64,000 nucleotides of DNA from Fibrobacter sp. UWT2. Lineage in GTDB: Bacteria > Fibrobacterota > Fibrobacteria > Fibrobacterales > Fibrobacteraceae. This document shows positions 29,616 through 37,235 of the stretch, in pieces. Below the pieces are notes generated by a model, which was not told the origin of the DNA, made no database searches, and saw only the letters and a list, made by a program, of their open reading frames with translations. The stretch spans positions 1 through 64,000 of the forward strand of contig NZ_FRBF01000002.1 in assembly GCF_900142545.1 (NCBI RefSeq), given 5' to 3'. The position numbers and the translations under genes were made by a program. The stretch's first letter is position 1. Each line of letters begins with the position of its first letter.

Positions 29616-30599
29616 ATGGCAAAGATTGCTATTCTCGGTTACGGTAACCTGGGCCGCGGTGTGGAATGCGCCGTGAAGCAGGCTCCGGATATGGAACTCG
29701 TCGCTGTTTTCACTCGTCGTGACCCCTCTACGGTCAAGATTCAGACGGCTGGCGTTCCGGTGTTGAACGTTTCTGAAATGGAAGCCTGGAAGGACAAGGT
29801 GGACGTGCTCATCATTTGCGGTGGCTCTGCTACGGACCTGCCGGTGCTCACCCCGAAGTACGCCTCCATGTTCAACGTGATCGACTCCTTCGACACCCAC
29901 GCCAAGATTCCGCAGCACTTCGCTGCCGTTGACGCTGCTGCCAAGGGCGCAAACAAGATCGCCATGATCTCTGTCGGTTGGGACCCGGGTATGTTCAGCC
30001 TGAACCGTGTGTACGCTCAGTCTATCCTTCCGGAAGGCAAGGACTACACGTTCTGGGGCAAGGGCGTTAGCCAGGGCCACAGCGACGCTGTCCGCCGCAT
30101 CAAGGGTGTGAAGAATGCCAAGCAGTACACCTGCCCGGTCGAAGCTGCTCTCGAAGCCGTGCGTAGCGGCTCCATGCCGGAACTCACCACTCGCCAGAAG
30201 CACACTCGTCTCGTTTACGTGGTTGCCGAAGAAGGTGCCGACAAGGCCTACATCGAAAACGCCATCAAGACGATGCCGAACTACTTCGACGAATACGACA
30301 CTACCGTCAACTTCATCAGCGAAGAAGAATTCAACAAGAACCACAGCGGCCTCGCTCACGGTGGTTTCGTAATCCGTACCGGCAAGACCGGCATGAACAA
30401 GGAACACACGCACGTGATTGAATACAGCCTCAAGCTCGATTCCAACCCGGAATTCACGACGAGCGTTCTCGTGGCTTACGCCCGCGCCGCTCTCCGCATG
30501 AAGGCTAATGGCCAGACCGGTTGCAAGACCGTTCTCGACGTGCCGCCTGCATACCTCAGCACCTTGAGCGACGAAGAATTAAGGGCTCATTGTCTGTAG
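29616..30599 (+). CDS. ddh: meso-Diaminopimelate dehydrogenase
   Basis: A 327-aa NADP-dependent dehydrogenase that makes meso-DAP in one step from tetrahydrodipicolinate, feeding lysine and peptidoglycan synthesis. N-terminal Rossmann motif ILGYGNLGRGVE, FTRRDP, ICGGSATDLP, SFDTHAKIP, ISVGWDPGMFSLNRV and FWGKGVSQGHSDAVRRI are all characteristic. I chose the ATG at 29616 with AAGGAC upstream; a longer frame from 29544 adds an unlikely hydrophobic stretch. With asd (50883-51905) and alr, it gives this window several steps of the cell-wall precursor pathway. A terminator follows. Confidence 0.95.
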   Translation: MAKIAILGYGNLGRGVECAVKQAPDMELVAVFTRRDPSTVKIQTAGVPVLNVSEMEAWKDKVDVLIICGGSATDLPVLTPKYASMFNVIDSFDTHAKIPQHFAAVDAAAKGANKIAMISVGWDPGMFSLNRVYAQSILPEGKDYTFWGKGVSQGHSDAVRRIKGVKNAKQYTCPVEAALEAVRSGSMPELTTRQKHTRLVYVVAEEGADKAYIENAIKTMPNYFDEYDTTVNFISEEEFNKNHSGLAHGGFVIRTGKTGMNKEHTHVIEYSLKLDSNPEFTTSVLVAYARAALRMKANGQTGCKTVLDVPPAYLSTLSDEELRAHCL

Positions 30600-30623
30600 T
30601 GCAACGCTCGCAATTGAAAAAAT

Positions 30624-30655
30624 AGTCTCGGATGAAAAATTCCGGGGCTTTTTTG
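30624..30655 (+). terminator. Terminator after ddh
   Basis: AGTCTCGGA, a 7-nt loop, then TCCGGGGCT region (9-bp stem with two G-T pairs) and TTTTTT. Confidence 0.75.
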
Positions 30656-30701
30656 CTTGAGTATATTTTTTTATCTTGTATGCAAAATGGATAGGTTGTT
30701 T

Positions 30702-31493
30702 ATGAAAATGTATCAAATGCTTTTTGGGATCGCTGCTTTAGGCGTATCCTGTTTTAATGCTGCATGTAGCTTTGATGATAGCTCGTCATCGGCAGTCAAG
30801 CCCGATTATACCGTTTATGAAGGAACCTTGGTTGATGAACGGGACGGTCAGGTCTATAAAACAGTAACCATCGTTGATAAGTACGACGATTCTGTCACTT
30901 GGATGGCTGAAAACCTGAATTTTGAGCCTAAGATCGGGAAAAGTTTCTGCCATGAATGCGAAAAATATGGTCGACTCTATACGTGGGCGGCGGCCGTGGA
31001 TTCGGCGGCGGAATTCAGTGATGAAGCCAAGGGGTTTGGTTTTCATAATTTCATGTTGTCAGGGTACATAGAATTAGAGGGACATGTTCGAGGGGTGTGC
31101 CCTGAAGGTTGGCGCCTGATTGATTACAATGATTTCGATTGGTTTAGGATGCTTACCAAAAGCGGTGATCCCGTTAATTATGCGGTAAAAATGATGAAGT
31201 CCGCAACGGACTGGAACGGAATCGATGAATTCGGTTTGAATATCCTTCCTGCTGGATACCATTATGAAGGTACTTATTACGCAACTCCTTCTGCAGAGCC
31301 TGAACATGTGGTTGAATGGCGTGAAGGTGGCGAGGCGGCCTATTTTTGGACATCGAATGACCATGGTAATGCGGATGGTGCTTTTGCGGAGTATTTTGCC
31401 CCGGAGAATTATGATCCTGTGTTTCCAGATGTCCAGAAGTCCAAGGTCTTAACCAAATTTTACGGGCTTTCGGTACGTTGTATAAAACGGTAG
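30702..31493 (+). CDS. FISUMP-domain lipoprotein
   Basis: A lipoprotein of 263 aa with the F. succinogenes major paralogous domain. The signal runs MKMYQMLFGIAALG with lipobox NAAC; a Ser-rich linker (SFDDSSSSAV) follows. The domain is marked by VDERDGQVYKTVTI, TWMAENLN, YGRLYTWAAAVDS, VCPEGWRLIDYNDF and the final LSVRCIKR. An ATG at 30687 is a possible alternative start (5 more residues; TATCTTGT 7 nt before it); AGG lies 8 nt before 30702. Related proteins are abundant only in Fibrobacter-like genomes; their role is unknown. A second copy is at 62115-63053. Confidence 0.85.
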   Translation: MKMYQMLFGIAALGVSCFNAACSFDDSSSSAVKPDYTVYEGTLVDERDGQVYKTVTIVDKYDDSVTWMAENLNFEPKIGKSFCHECEKYGRLYTWAAAVDSAAEFSDEAKGFGFHNFMLSGYIELEGHVRGVCPEGWRLIDYNDFDWFRMLTKSGDPVNYAVKMMKSATDWNGIDEFGLNILPAGYHYEGTYYATPSAEPEHVVEWREGGEAAYFWTSNDHGNADGAFAEYFAPENYDPVFPDVQKSKVLTKFYGLSVRCIKR

Positions 31494-31526
31494 CTCGATA
31501 TCTGTGGCGCAGTTATTTGGTGGTTG

Positions 31527-32150
31527 CTACCGAAAAAATTTCTGGTTGATTTCGATTTCAAGGCCTGCGTAACGCGGGCCTAATTTTTTGCGTAGGGTCG
31601 TGGTAAGTCCGTCAGAAGTGCCTTTGTAGGGGTAGTTGAATCGCACCTTCATTTCGGGGTGTAGACGCTTAATTTCGGCCTTGATGACTTGGGCGAGTTC
31701 GCATTCCTTAGGGCGACTCGGGTCGTAGAGAATTCCGATGTCAGTGTTGCGGACTTTGCCGTTCAATTCGGGCGTAAAACTGTGGATGCCGAGATGAATG
31801 ATTTCTTTCTTGGCGTTTGCTTTCACGAATTTTTCAATGGCGGCGCGGTATTCGTTCCAATAGGCGGTGGCTTGCGGTTTCGCCTTTGCGACCGTCGCTT
31901 TATCGAGCGCTTCGTAGTATTCGCTAAACGCACTCTTGTTGGTGATGGTGCGGTTCAGGTCCACGAACAGACGCGAATACTTTCCTTCGCAACTAAATTC
32001 CGGCTTTGCGAATTTCACCAGCTTGCGGAATACTTGTGCAGCTCCGATGTCGTAGGCACGGTGAGTCTTTAAGACTTCAGCGGGAACGGCCTTCTTGAAG
32101 GCGGCGGGCAGGCGATTGCTCGCATGTTCGCAAGTAAGCATGAGTTTCAT
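31527..32150 (-). CDS. N-formylglutamate amidohydrolase family protein
   Basis: A 207-aa member of the N-formylglutamate amidohydrolase family (LTCEHASNRLP near the N-terminus, HRAYDIGA, RLFVDLNRT, HLGIHSFTPELNG, DIGILYDPSR, GTSDGLTTTLR, LEIEINQKF). The conserved Glu/His metal-ligand set appears intact. No histidine-degradation genes are near, so the classical Hut role is doubtful. In amidoligase neighbourhoods this family accompanies ATP-grasp and GCS2-like ligases, and may trim the product. Its start overlaps the stop of the phosphatase gene (TAATG). Confidence 0.82.
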   Translation of the reverse strand: MKLMLTCEHASNRLPAAFKKAVPAEVLKTHRAYDIGAAQVFRKLVKFAKPEFSCEGKYSRLFVDLNRTITNKSAFSEYYEALDKATVAKAKPQATAYWNEYRAAIEKFVKANAKKEIIHLGIHSFTPELNGKVRNTDIGILYDPSRPKECELAQVIKAEIKRLHPEMKVRFNYPYKGTSDGLTTTLRKKLGPRYAGLEIEINQKFFR

Positions 32151-33493
32151 TATTTCAACCGATCCTTCAAAGCGGAAATTTCCTTTTGGCTCATACCCAA
32201 TTTTTCCAGGTATTTTTCTGTGGCCGTGACCCAGTCGGCGTTTCGGGTGTCAGAAATGTTGACGCCTTCGGCGTGATACACCGCCTTCAGATTCCTGAGA
32301 ACGACGGCCTTGAAGAAATCGATTTGTTGTTCATTCAAGGCGACCTGTATGTCGTTGATTACGGTGAAGTAGTTGCTGAATGTTTTTGCGTAATCAGCCT
32401 GGATTTCTTCAGCGGTAGCGCCCATTAAGGCTTCCAAGACGGCGATTGTAAAACCGGTACGGTCCATGCCGTAGGTGCAATGTACCAGATACGGACCTTC
32501 GTGCTCAATCATGTAGCGGAACCCTGCCACAAGTCCTTCCTTGAAAGACCTAGAAAAGAATTCAGGGGGAATATCCAAAAAGATGACGTTTTGCGTTGAA
32601 TAATAAGTGGTTTCGTAACCCTTGTTGGAGTATGCTCCGTTCTCCGAATCGGCTAGGTTGATGAAGGTGGCTACGCCAGCTTCTTTTGCCAGGGAATCTG
32701 CGTAGTAATTGCGGCCGAGATAAAGGTAGATGGGACTGGAAGAACGGTAAAGTTTGTTTGCGCCCATGCCTGTGGTATGAACTTCTCTGAAGTTTGCGAA
32801 ATCTTCAATGGAAAGGTCTGGGTAGCTTTCTGCGTAGGCTCCCATGTATTGGGTGTTGCGCATGATGTCAAGACCCAATAGATAGCCGCCTTGTTCTTTC
32901 ATGGATATAGAAACTTCTAGGGGCGCGTTTACGGCCGTTATTCTGAGGACTTCTGCCATTTTGGCGTAATGGGCGGTCAAGACAAGTTGATCAGAACCTT
33001 TGTTTGCTGCGACGAGGAATCCAGCGATAGGCACGTCGCCAGAGTATTCTGCTACAGGCATTTCAAGAGTGTCGTAACCGTTGATGGCAACGGTTACAAT
33101 ATCGCCAATTTCAAACCGCGTCAAGAAAGAATCTGCCGGATAGTCTAGATACAAGTTGCCGGATGTAATTCCTTCTTCATTGAGGATTAAATGAAGTACG
33201 CTAGTATCTTCAATGACAGCTTCGTAAGTGGTTGTGTCGACAGGGATTGTGTCTACCGGTGCCGTAGTGTCAGAGCTTGTAGCTGTGTCTGGAACTACGA
33301 TTTCTTCGGGAATTGTAGTGTCAGGCTTAGCTGGTTCTTCGGCAACTGTAGTGTCCGCAGCTGCGATTTCTTCTCGTGTTGCTTGAGGTTCTTCAGCCTC
33401 GTTTGCAACAAAAGTTGAAACGGAATTGCTACAGGCTATAAAAGCCTGCGTGCAGATAAGGAGTCCCGCAAGAATCGACCAGTTCTTTCTCAT
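32150..33493 (-). CDS. Tyrosine-phosphatase-like lipoprotein
   Basis: A 447-aa exported phosphatase of the Y_phosphatase3 type. MRKNWSILAGLLICTQ then AFIAC is a lipobox signal. Residues about 30-90 are a low-complexity Thr/Asp/Pro linker with repeated DTT and VPDT words. The catalytic loop is HCTYGMDRTG, matching HCxxGxxR(T/S)G with the nucleophile Cys at about residue 338; the usual upstream Asp region and YRSSSP motif are present. Such enzymes may dephosphorylate protein Tyr or phosphoinositide-like substrates. It has its own TATATTTA box 6 nt before the ATG. It sits inside the amidoligase neighbourhood and is coupled to the amidohydrolase. Confidence 0.82.
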   Translation of the reverse strand: MRKNWSILAGLLICTQAFIACSNSVSTFVANEAEEPQATREEIAAADTTVAEEPAKPDTTIPEEIVVPDTATSSDTTAPVDTIPVDTTTYEAVIEDTSVLHLILNEEGITSGNLYLDYPADSFLTRFEIGDIVTVAINGYDTLEMPVAEYSGDVPIAGFLVAANKGSDQLVLTAHYAKMAEVLRITAVNAPLEVSISMKEQGGYLLGLDIMRNTQYMGAYAESYPDLSIEDFANFREVHTTGMGANKLYRSSSPIYLYLGRNYYADSLAKEAGVATFINLADSENGAYSNKGYETTYYSTQNVIFLDIPPEFFSRSFKEGLVAGFRYMIEHEGPYLVHCTYGMDRTGFTIAVLEALMGATAEEIQADYAKTFSNYFTVINDIQVALNEQQIDFFKAVVLRNLKAVYHAEGVNISDTRNADWVTATEKYLEKLGMSQKEISALKDRLK

Positions 33494-33499
33494 TAGGGA

Positions 33500-33507
33500 T
33501 AAATATA
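33500..33507 (-). promoter_or_regulatory. TAnnTTT element before the phosphatase lipoprotein
   Basis: TATATTTA on the minus strand, 6 nt before the ATG and 5 nt beyond the stop of the preceding ligase gene. It may give the phosphatase and amidohydrolase a separate transcript. Confidence 0.4.
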
Positions 33508-33512
33508 TTCTT

Positions 33513-34736
33513 TTAAATTCCGTATAGTCTATTTTCTGCTAGACATTTCGCCAATTTGCCGTATTCGTATACAAAATCGTCGCGGTCAGGATCTGCGCCG
33601 ACAGCTTTCACGAGGGCACTTGCGAGTGTGCCGCGTTTGAACATTTCAATAAGCAACGCCTGCGAATGGGCACTGATTTTAGATTTTACGCATTCTGTGA
33701 TTTTCTGGATGAGTTCGCCGGCGGTGATTTCGCTGGCGTCAAATCCCCAAATCTTCAGATAATCGCGGTCGCTAATCACCGTCTTCTCGGCGGCATGAGT
33801 CGTGTCTAGTAGAATCTTGGCGAGTGCGTCTGTATCGAGGGCGCGAATTTCAGCTTCGCTTGCGAAAGCGCCTTCTGCAAGGCCCTTGAGTACAGCGACT
33901 TCCCATTCGGCAATCGCAATGTCGGCATCAGGGCATTCCTGAATGTCGACCAGACGAATTTCTACGGCACCGCGGTCAAAGCGGGCGATGGCACCACGGC
34001 TGTTCAAGAAGAAATGGTTCAGCAAATGTTCCGGATCGTAAGGCGCAATGTCTGCCTTCACACGGTTGAAAATCTGCTCTTCGTAATCCTTGTAAGTAAA
34101 GACCGCTTCCGGAATCACCTTGCCTGTAATACTCGGGATTTTCTCTTGATTGTGGCGGTAAGTTTCGATTCGTCCATCCAAGAATCCGCAGTACTTGCTG
34201 TCCAAAAACGGGCTGGAGGCTGCTACGGCAGGAATTAGCGGCAGCAGTGCACGAATGGCGGCGTGCAACTTACCGAATTCCTCGTCGCCGTTAAAGGAAA
34301 GGTTGATGTGTGTGGATTGCAGATTCGCCCAACCGTGGCCTTTACAGTTAAAGATACGGTCGTAGGCCTGGTAAATGTCCAAGCAATCGTAGGGCCAAAG
34401 CTGCATTACGGCCGGGTCCATAAAGGGGTGTGCCGCCGTCGGCAAGAGCATCGCATTAATGCTCTTGAGCGATTCGTTTGCCTTCAAGATTTCGTGATGG
34501 AATGTCTTGCCCAAATGCTTCAGGCTGTCGACAGGCTGTGCGCACTTGAATTCCAGCACATGGCTCACGAGCTCGTTAGAAAGGCCGATGGGTCCGTGTT
34601 CTACGTCCGAAAGCTGTTCGCCGTTCTTGTCTTTTCCAAGCGGTACATCAGCGCGGGGGAGTACATCAAGAGTATCACGATCCACGATCATGTACTCCAT
34701 CTCGATGCCGTAACGTTGCCATAACTTATAATTCAT
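33513..34736 (-). CDS. GCS2-family carboxylate-amine ligase
   Basis: A 407-aa ligase of the glutamate-cysteine ligase 2 / COOH-NH2 ligase family. YGIEMEYMIVD at the start carries the metal-binding Glu pair; STHINLSFNGDEEF, GAVEIRLVDIQECPD and the Arg/His-rich YRHNQEKIP match the ATP/glutamate site. It should join an amine to a glutamate-like carboxylate using ATP. It lies in a minus-strand series with an RLAN/RimK-type ATP-grasp ligase and a C39-like peptidase, so the product is probably a small peptide or amide rather than glutathione. Ribosome site GAGG. The upstream gap (34737-34804) holds tandem hairpin repeats. Confidence 0.85.
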   Translation of the reverse strand: MNYKLWQRYGIEMEYMIVDRDTLDVLPRADVPLGKDKNGEQLSDVEHGPIGLSNELVSHVLEFKCAQPVDSLKHLGKTFHHEILKANESLKSINAMLLPTAAHPFMDPAVMQLWPYDCLDIYQAYDRIFNCKGHGWANLQSTHINLSFNGDEEFGKLHAAIRALLPLIPAVAASSPFLDSKYCGFLDGRIETYRHNQEKIPSITGKVIPEAVFTYKDYEEQIFNRVKADIAPYDPEHLLNHFFLNSRGAIARFDRGAVEIRLVDIQECPDADIAIAEWEVAVLKGLAEGAFASEAEIRALDTDALAKILLDTTHAAEKTVISDRDYLKIWGFDASEITAGELIQKITECVKSKISAHSQALLIEMFKRGTLASALVKAVGADPDRDDFVYEYGKLAKCLAENRLYGI

Positions 34737-34742
34737 ATAAAA

Positions 34743-34805
34743 ACCTCAAAGCACCGTAGGTGCGTACTCATACCTCAAAGGCACGAAGTGCCGACCTCAT
34801 ACCTC
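34743..34805. repeat. Two 29-bp tandem repeats, each with a 5-3-5 micro-hairpin
   Basis: Unit 1 (34743-34771) and unit 2 (34772-34800) both start ACCTCAAA and end CTCAT; a third begins ACCTC at 34801. Each contains a small hairpin: GCACC-GTA-GGTGC (34751-34763) and GGCAC-GAA-GTGCC (34780-34792). The hairpin arms differ but remain self-complementary, so structure is conserved rather than sequence. They occupy the mRNA between the ATP-grasp and GCS2 genes. Confidence 0.75.
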
Positions 34806-36310
34806 TAGAACCATTCCCTTTCGTGCTGTTGCAATTTATGTTGTGCGGCGTTCATGCGGTCTTCGATGCGGTGGCGCAGCGATCTCATGATGGCGAGATA
34901 AACCTTGCTCTTGCCCACGCCATCTTCAATTCCCGCGTCAATACTCGGGTTGTCGTTCACTTCGATGACAATCGGGTGACCATGCCATTCTTTCAAATCT
35001 ACGCCGTAAAGCCCGTTGCCAATCAAGCTGCAAATACGGAGTGCTGTCTTCACGATTCCATGCGGAACCATCTCGATAGGAATACTTTCACACTTGCCCG
35101 AAAATTCTTCGCTCTGCTTGTCGTTGCTTTCCCAGTTGTAGATTTGCCAGTGGCCCTTGGCCATGTGGTATTTGCAAGCATAAAGCGGCTTGCCGTCAAG
35201 AACGCCCACGCGCCAGTCAAATTCCGTCGGCGTAAATTCCTGCGCAATCAAAAGATCGCTGTGCTGGAACATTTCGTCGAGAATCTGTTCGAGTTCTTCC
35301 TTGTTGGTTGCCTTCTTCACGCCCATGGAGAAACTCGAATCCGGCGACTTGATTACCATCGGGAATCCGATTTCCTTGGCGAGCGTGTGGCGGTTTTCGG
35401 CGTGCGCGATAATCGTCTTCGGCGAATGAATCTTGGCCGCCTGCATCAGTTCTTGCAGGTACACTTTGTTGGAACAGCGCAGGATGCTGTCCGGATCGTC
35501 AATCACTGCAATACCCTGCGACTGCGCACGGCGAGCGAAACTGTAAGTGTAATGGTTTACGTTCGTGGTTTCGCGGATAAAAATGGCGTCGAATTCGCCT
35601 ACGCGCGGGTAGTCCTTCTTGGTAATCATCTCCACGCGGAAACCCGTTTCTTCGGCGGCCTTGATAAAGTTCTGAATGGCCTGCGCATTGCTCGGCGGCT
35701 CCACTTCGTCAGGGTTCGTGAGAATGCCCAAGTCGTACAGGTAATCTTCTTCCTTGCTGGAAGCATAGCGCGTTTTCTCAAAGTATTCTTGCGCAAACTT
35801 ATCGACGAATTCCATGTGCGATTCGGGAATTTCATCCACGCAAATCGGGCGAATACTCTGGATAAACCACTTCTGCTTGAACACGAATTTCGCGCGCAGG
35901 AGCGGGGCCTGGAACAGGCGGTAAAGTTCCTGCGAAAGCTCCAAATATTGCGGGCTCACGTTCTGACCGAAGTAAATCGAAAGCACGAATTCCGTACCGG
36001 TGAGTTTGTGCAGACTCTTTTGGATCAGGTTGTCGATTTCATCGGAAATGTGCTTGATGACCGCCGGGGCCTTGAAGTCGCGCATGTTCTTGACGCCCGG
36101 AATTACCTTGTGCCCGCGAGCCTCGGCCAGCAGCGACACGTAGTAGCCTTTGCTTTGGTAGTTGTAATCGCGGCAGAGGTTGAATACACGCAGGTTGCGT
36201 TCGTTAGTGTATTTGCTCGAAATCAGGTAGTCCTGTGCCGAAATGATGTCGATGCCAGGAACGTGCAATTTCCAGTGCTTGGGATTGTTCACCACAATCA
36301 GTTTTTTCAT
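34805..36310 (-). CDS. RLAN-type RimK-like ATP-grasp ligase
   Basis: A 501-aa ATP-grasp enzyme. The N-terminal half (about 1-190: IVVNNPKHWKLHVPG, DYLISSKYT, VFNLCRDYNYQSKGYYVSL) is the RLAN domain found ahead of RimK-like ATP-grasp modules. The C-terminal half has FIRETTNVNHYTYSFARRA, GFPMVIKSPDSSFSMGV for nucleotide binding, and VIEVNDNPSIDAGIEDG with the metal-binding Glu/Asn. It should form a peptide bond between an acyl phosphate and an amine. It follows the C39-like peptidase gene by 12 nt and precedes the GCS2 ligase. The joint product is unknown. Confidence 0.88.
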   Translation of the reverse strand: MKKLIVVNNPKHWKLHVPGIDIISAQDYLISSKYTNERNLRVFNLCRDYNYQSKGYYVSLLAEARGHKVIPGVKNMRDFKAPAVIKHISDEIDNLIQKSLHKLTGTEFVLSIYFGQNVSPQYLELSQELYRLFQAPLLRAKFVFKQKWFIQSIRPICVDEIPESHMEFVDKFAQEYFEKTRYASSKEEDYLYDLGILTNPDEVEPPSNAQAIQNFIKAAEETGFRVEMITKKDYPRVGEFDAIFIRETTNVNHYTYSFARRAQSQGIAVIDDPDSILRCSNKVYLQELMQAAKIHSPKTIIAHAENRHTLAKEIGFPMVIKSPDSSFSMGVKKATNKEELEQILDEMFQHSDLLIAQEFTPTEFDWRVGVLDGKPLYACKYHMAKGHWQIYNWESNDKQSEEFSGKCESIPIEMVPHGIVKTALRICSLIGNGLYGVDLKEWHGHPIVIEVNDNPSIDAGIEDGVGKSKVYLAIMRSLRHRIEDRMNAAQHKLQQHEREWF

Positions 36311-36322
36311 GATTTTATGCCG

Positions 36323-37021
36323 TTATTTCTTATTCTCAATAACAAGCACGTTGCCGTCGTAAGTCATAACGCCGAGCAAAATGCTGTGGATTAATCTAAA
36401 CTTGTCTACTTTGTAGTAAGGCATCTTGTGCAGCGGGTTGGTGCCGTCGGGGTCGGCGACCATGAACTGGTTCTTGTCGTCGATTCCATAAACCACGACG
36501 AAGTGCCCCATGGGTTCGCCGTGAATGTCGTCGAAGACGGACTTGTCATCGGCACCGGTGAATTCGCGCATGCTGCGGTACAGGTAGGTAGCCGAAAGTC
36601 CGCAAAGAACGGGTACTCCCTTCTTGAAGTATTTTTCGAACATGGCCGCGCGGAGGTCGGAGAAAGCCACGGTTCCGCCCAAATCAATAAAGCGGATGTA
36701 AGCTTCAATGGCCTTGCGGAGCTTGGGGGCGTGTTTTGCCTTGTGCAAGAGTTCAAGCTTTGCCTTCAATTCCGGCATACTGAGCTCGCTCCAAGTGGGG
36801 TCCAAAAGCGTCAGGTTGTACGAATGAATAGTCGCCTTGAATCCACGCTTTAAGGCGTCGATTCCCAGGAACACGCCGAGGGTGCCGCCGTCTTCCAAAA
36901 ATTCAATTTCAGAAATCAGTTGCTTTAGAGAAATCTTGTAGCCAAGGTGGTTGTACACCGCCTGTAGGCTGGTCGGCCCGCAAGTAACGTCGTCGGGCTG
37001 CTGCAAAATCTTAATGTCCAT
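36323..37021 (-). CDS. C39-like cysteine peptidase of the amidoligase operon
   Basis: A 232-aa papain-fold protein. C14 lies in DDVTCGPTSLQAVYNHLG, the C39 active-site motif; His is in MGHFVVVYGID (about 178) and Asp in VADPDG (about 193). It has no signal peptide or transmembrane domain and no exporter nearby, so it acts in the cytoplasm, presumably hydrolysing or transferring the peptide product of the two downstream ligases. First gene of the operon; a TATCTTTG box (37110-37117) lies about 90 nt upstream. Ribosome site AAGGCA. Confidence 0.82.
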   Translation of the reverse strand: MDIKILQQPDDVTCGPTSLQAVYNHLGYKISLKQLISEIEFLEDGGTLGVFLGIDALKRGFKATIHSYNLTLLDPTWSELSMPELKAKLELLHKAKHAPKLRKAIEAYIRFIDLGGTVAFSDLRAAMFEKYFKKGVPVLCGLSATYLYRSMREFTGADDKSVFDDIHGEPMGHFVVVYGIDDKNQFMVADPDGTNPLHKMPYYKVDKFRLIHSILLGVMTYDGNVLVIENKK

Positions 37022-37109
37022 CGTTGTGCCTTTTTAAAAGCTCGCCGGTTGTCCGGTGCTCGTCGTGGCGGCTATCGGAAGGTTTTTCCGGGTCGTCGAT
37101 GGCGTGCCT

Positions 37110-37117
37110 CAAAGATA
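37110..37117 (-). promoter_or_regulatory. TAnnTTTG promoter of the amidoligase operon
   Basis: On the minus strand TATCTTTG, with TTG 20 nt upstream, fits the Bacteroidota -33/-7 spacing. It would give a leader of about 85 nt. It is the best-formed promoter of this type in the window. Confidence 0.5.
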
Positions 37118-37220
37118 CCAAAAATTGTAAAAATGGGCAAGAGGATAGAATCAAGGCCGAAACTTGCGTCAAATAGATGCGTGTAAACTAAAATTACAAG
37201 ACAAATTGCCTGTATAAATA

Positions 37221-37228
37221 TAGATTTG
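37221..37228 (+). promoter_or_regulatory. TAnnTTTG element, 7 nt before the start codon
   Basis: TAGATTTG, then CCGTTGT, then ATG at 37236. No Shine-Dalgarno sequence; overlapping TATAAATA just upstream. Confidence 0.45.
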
Positions 37229-37235
37229 CCGTTGT

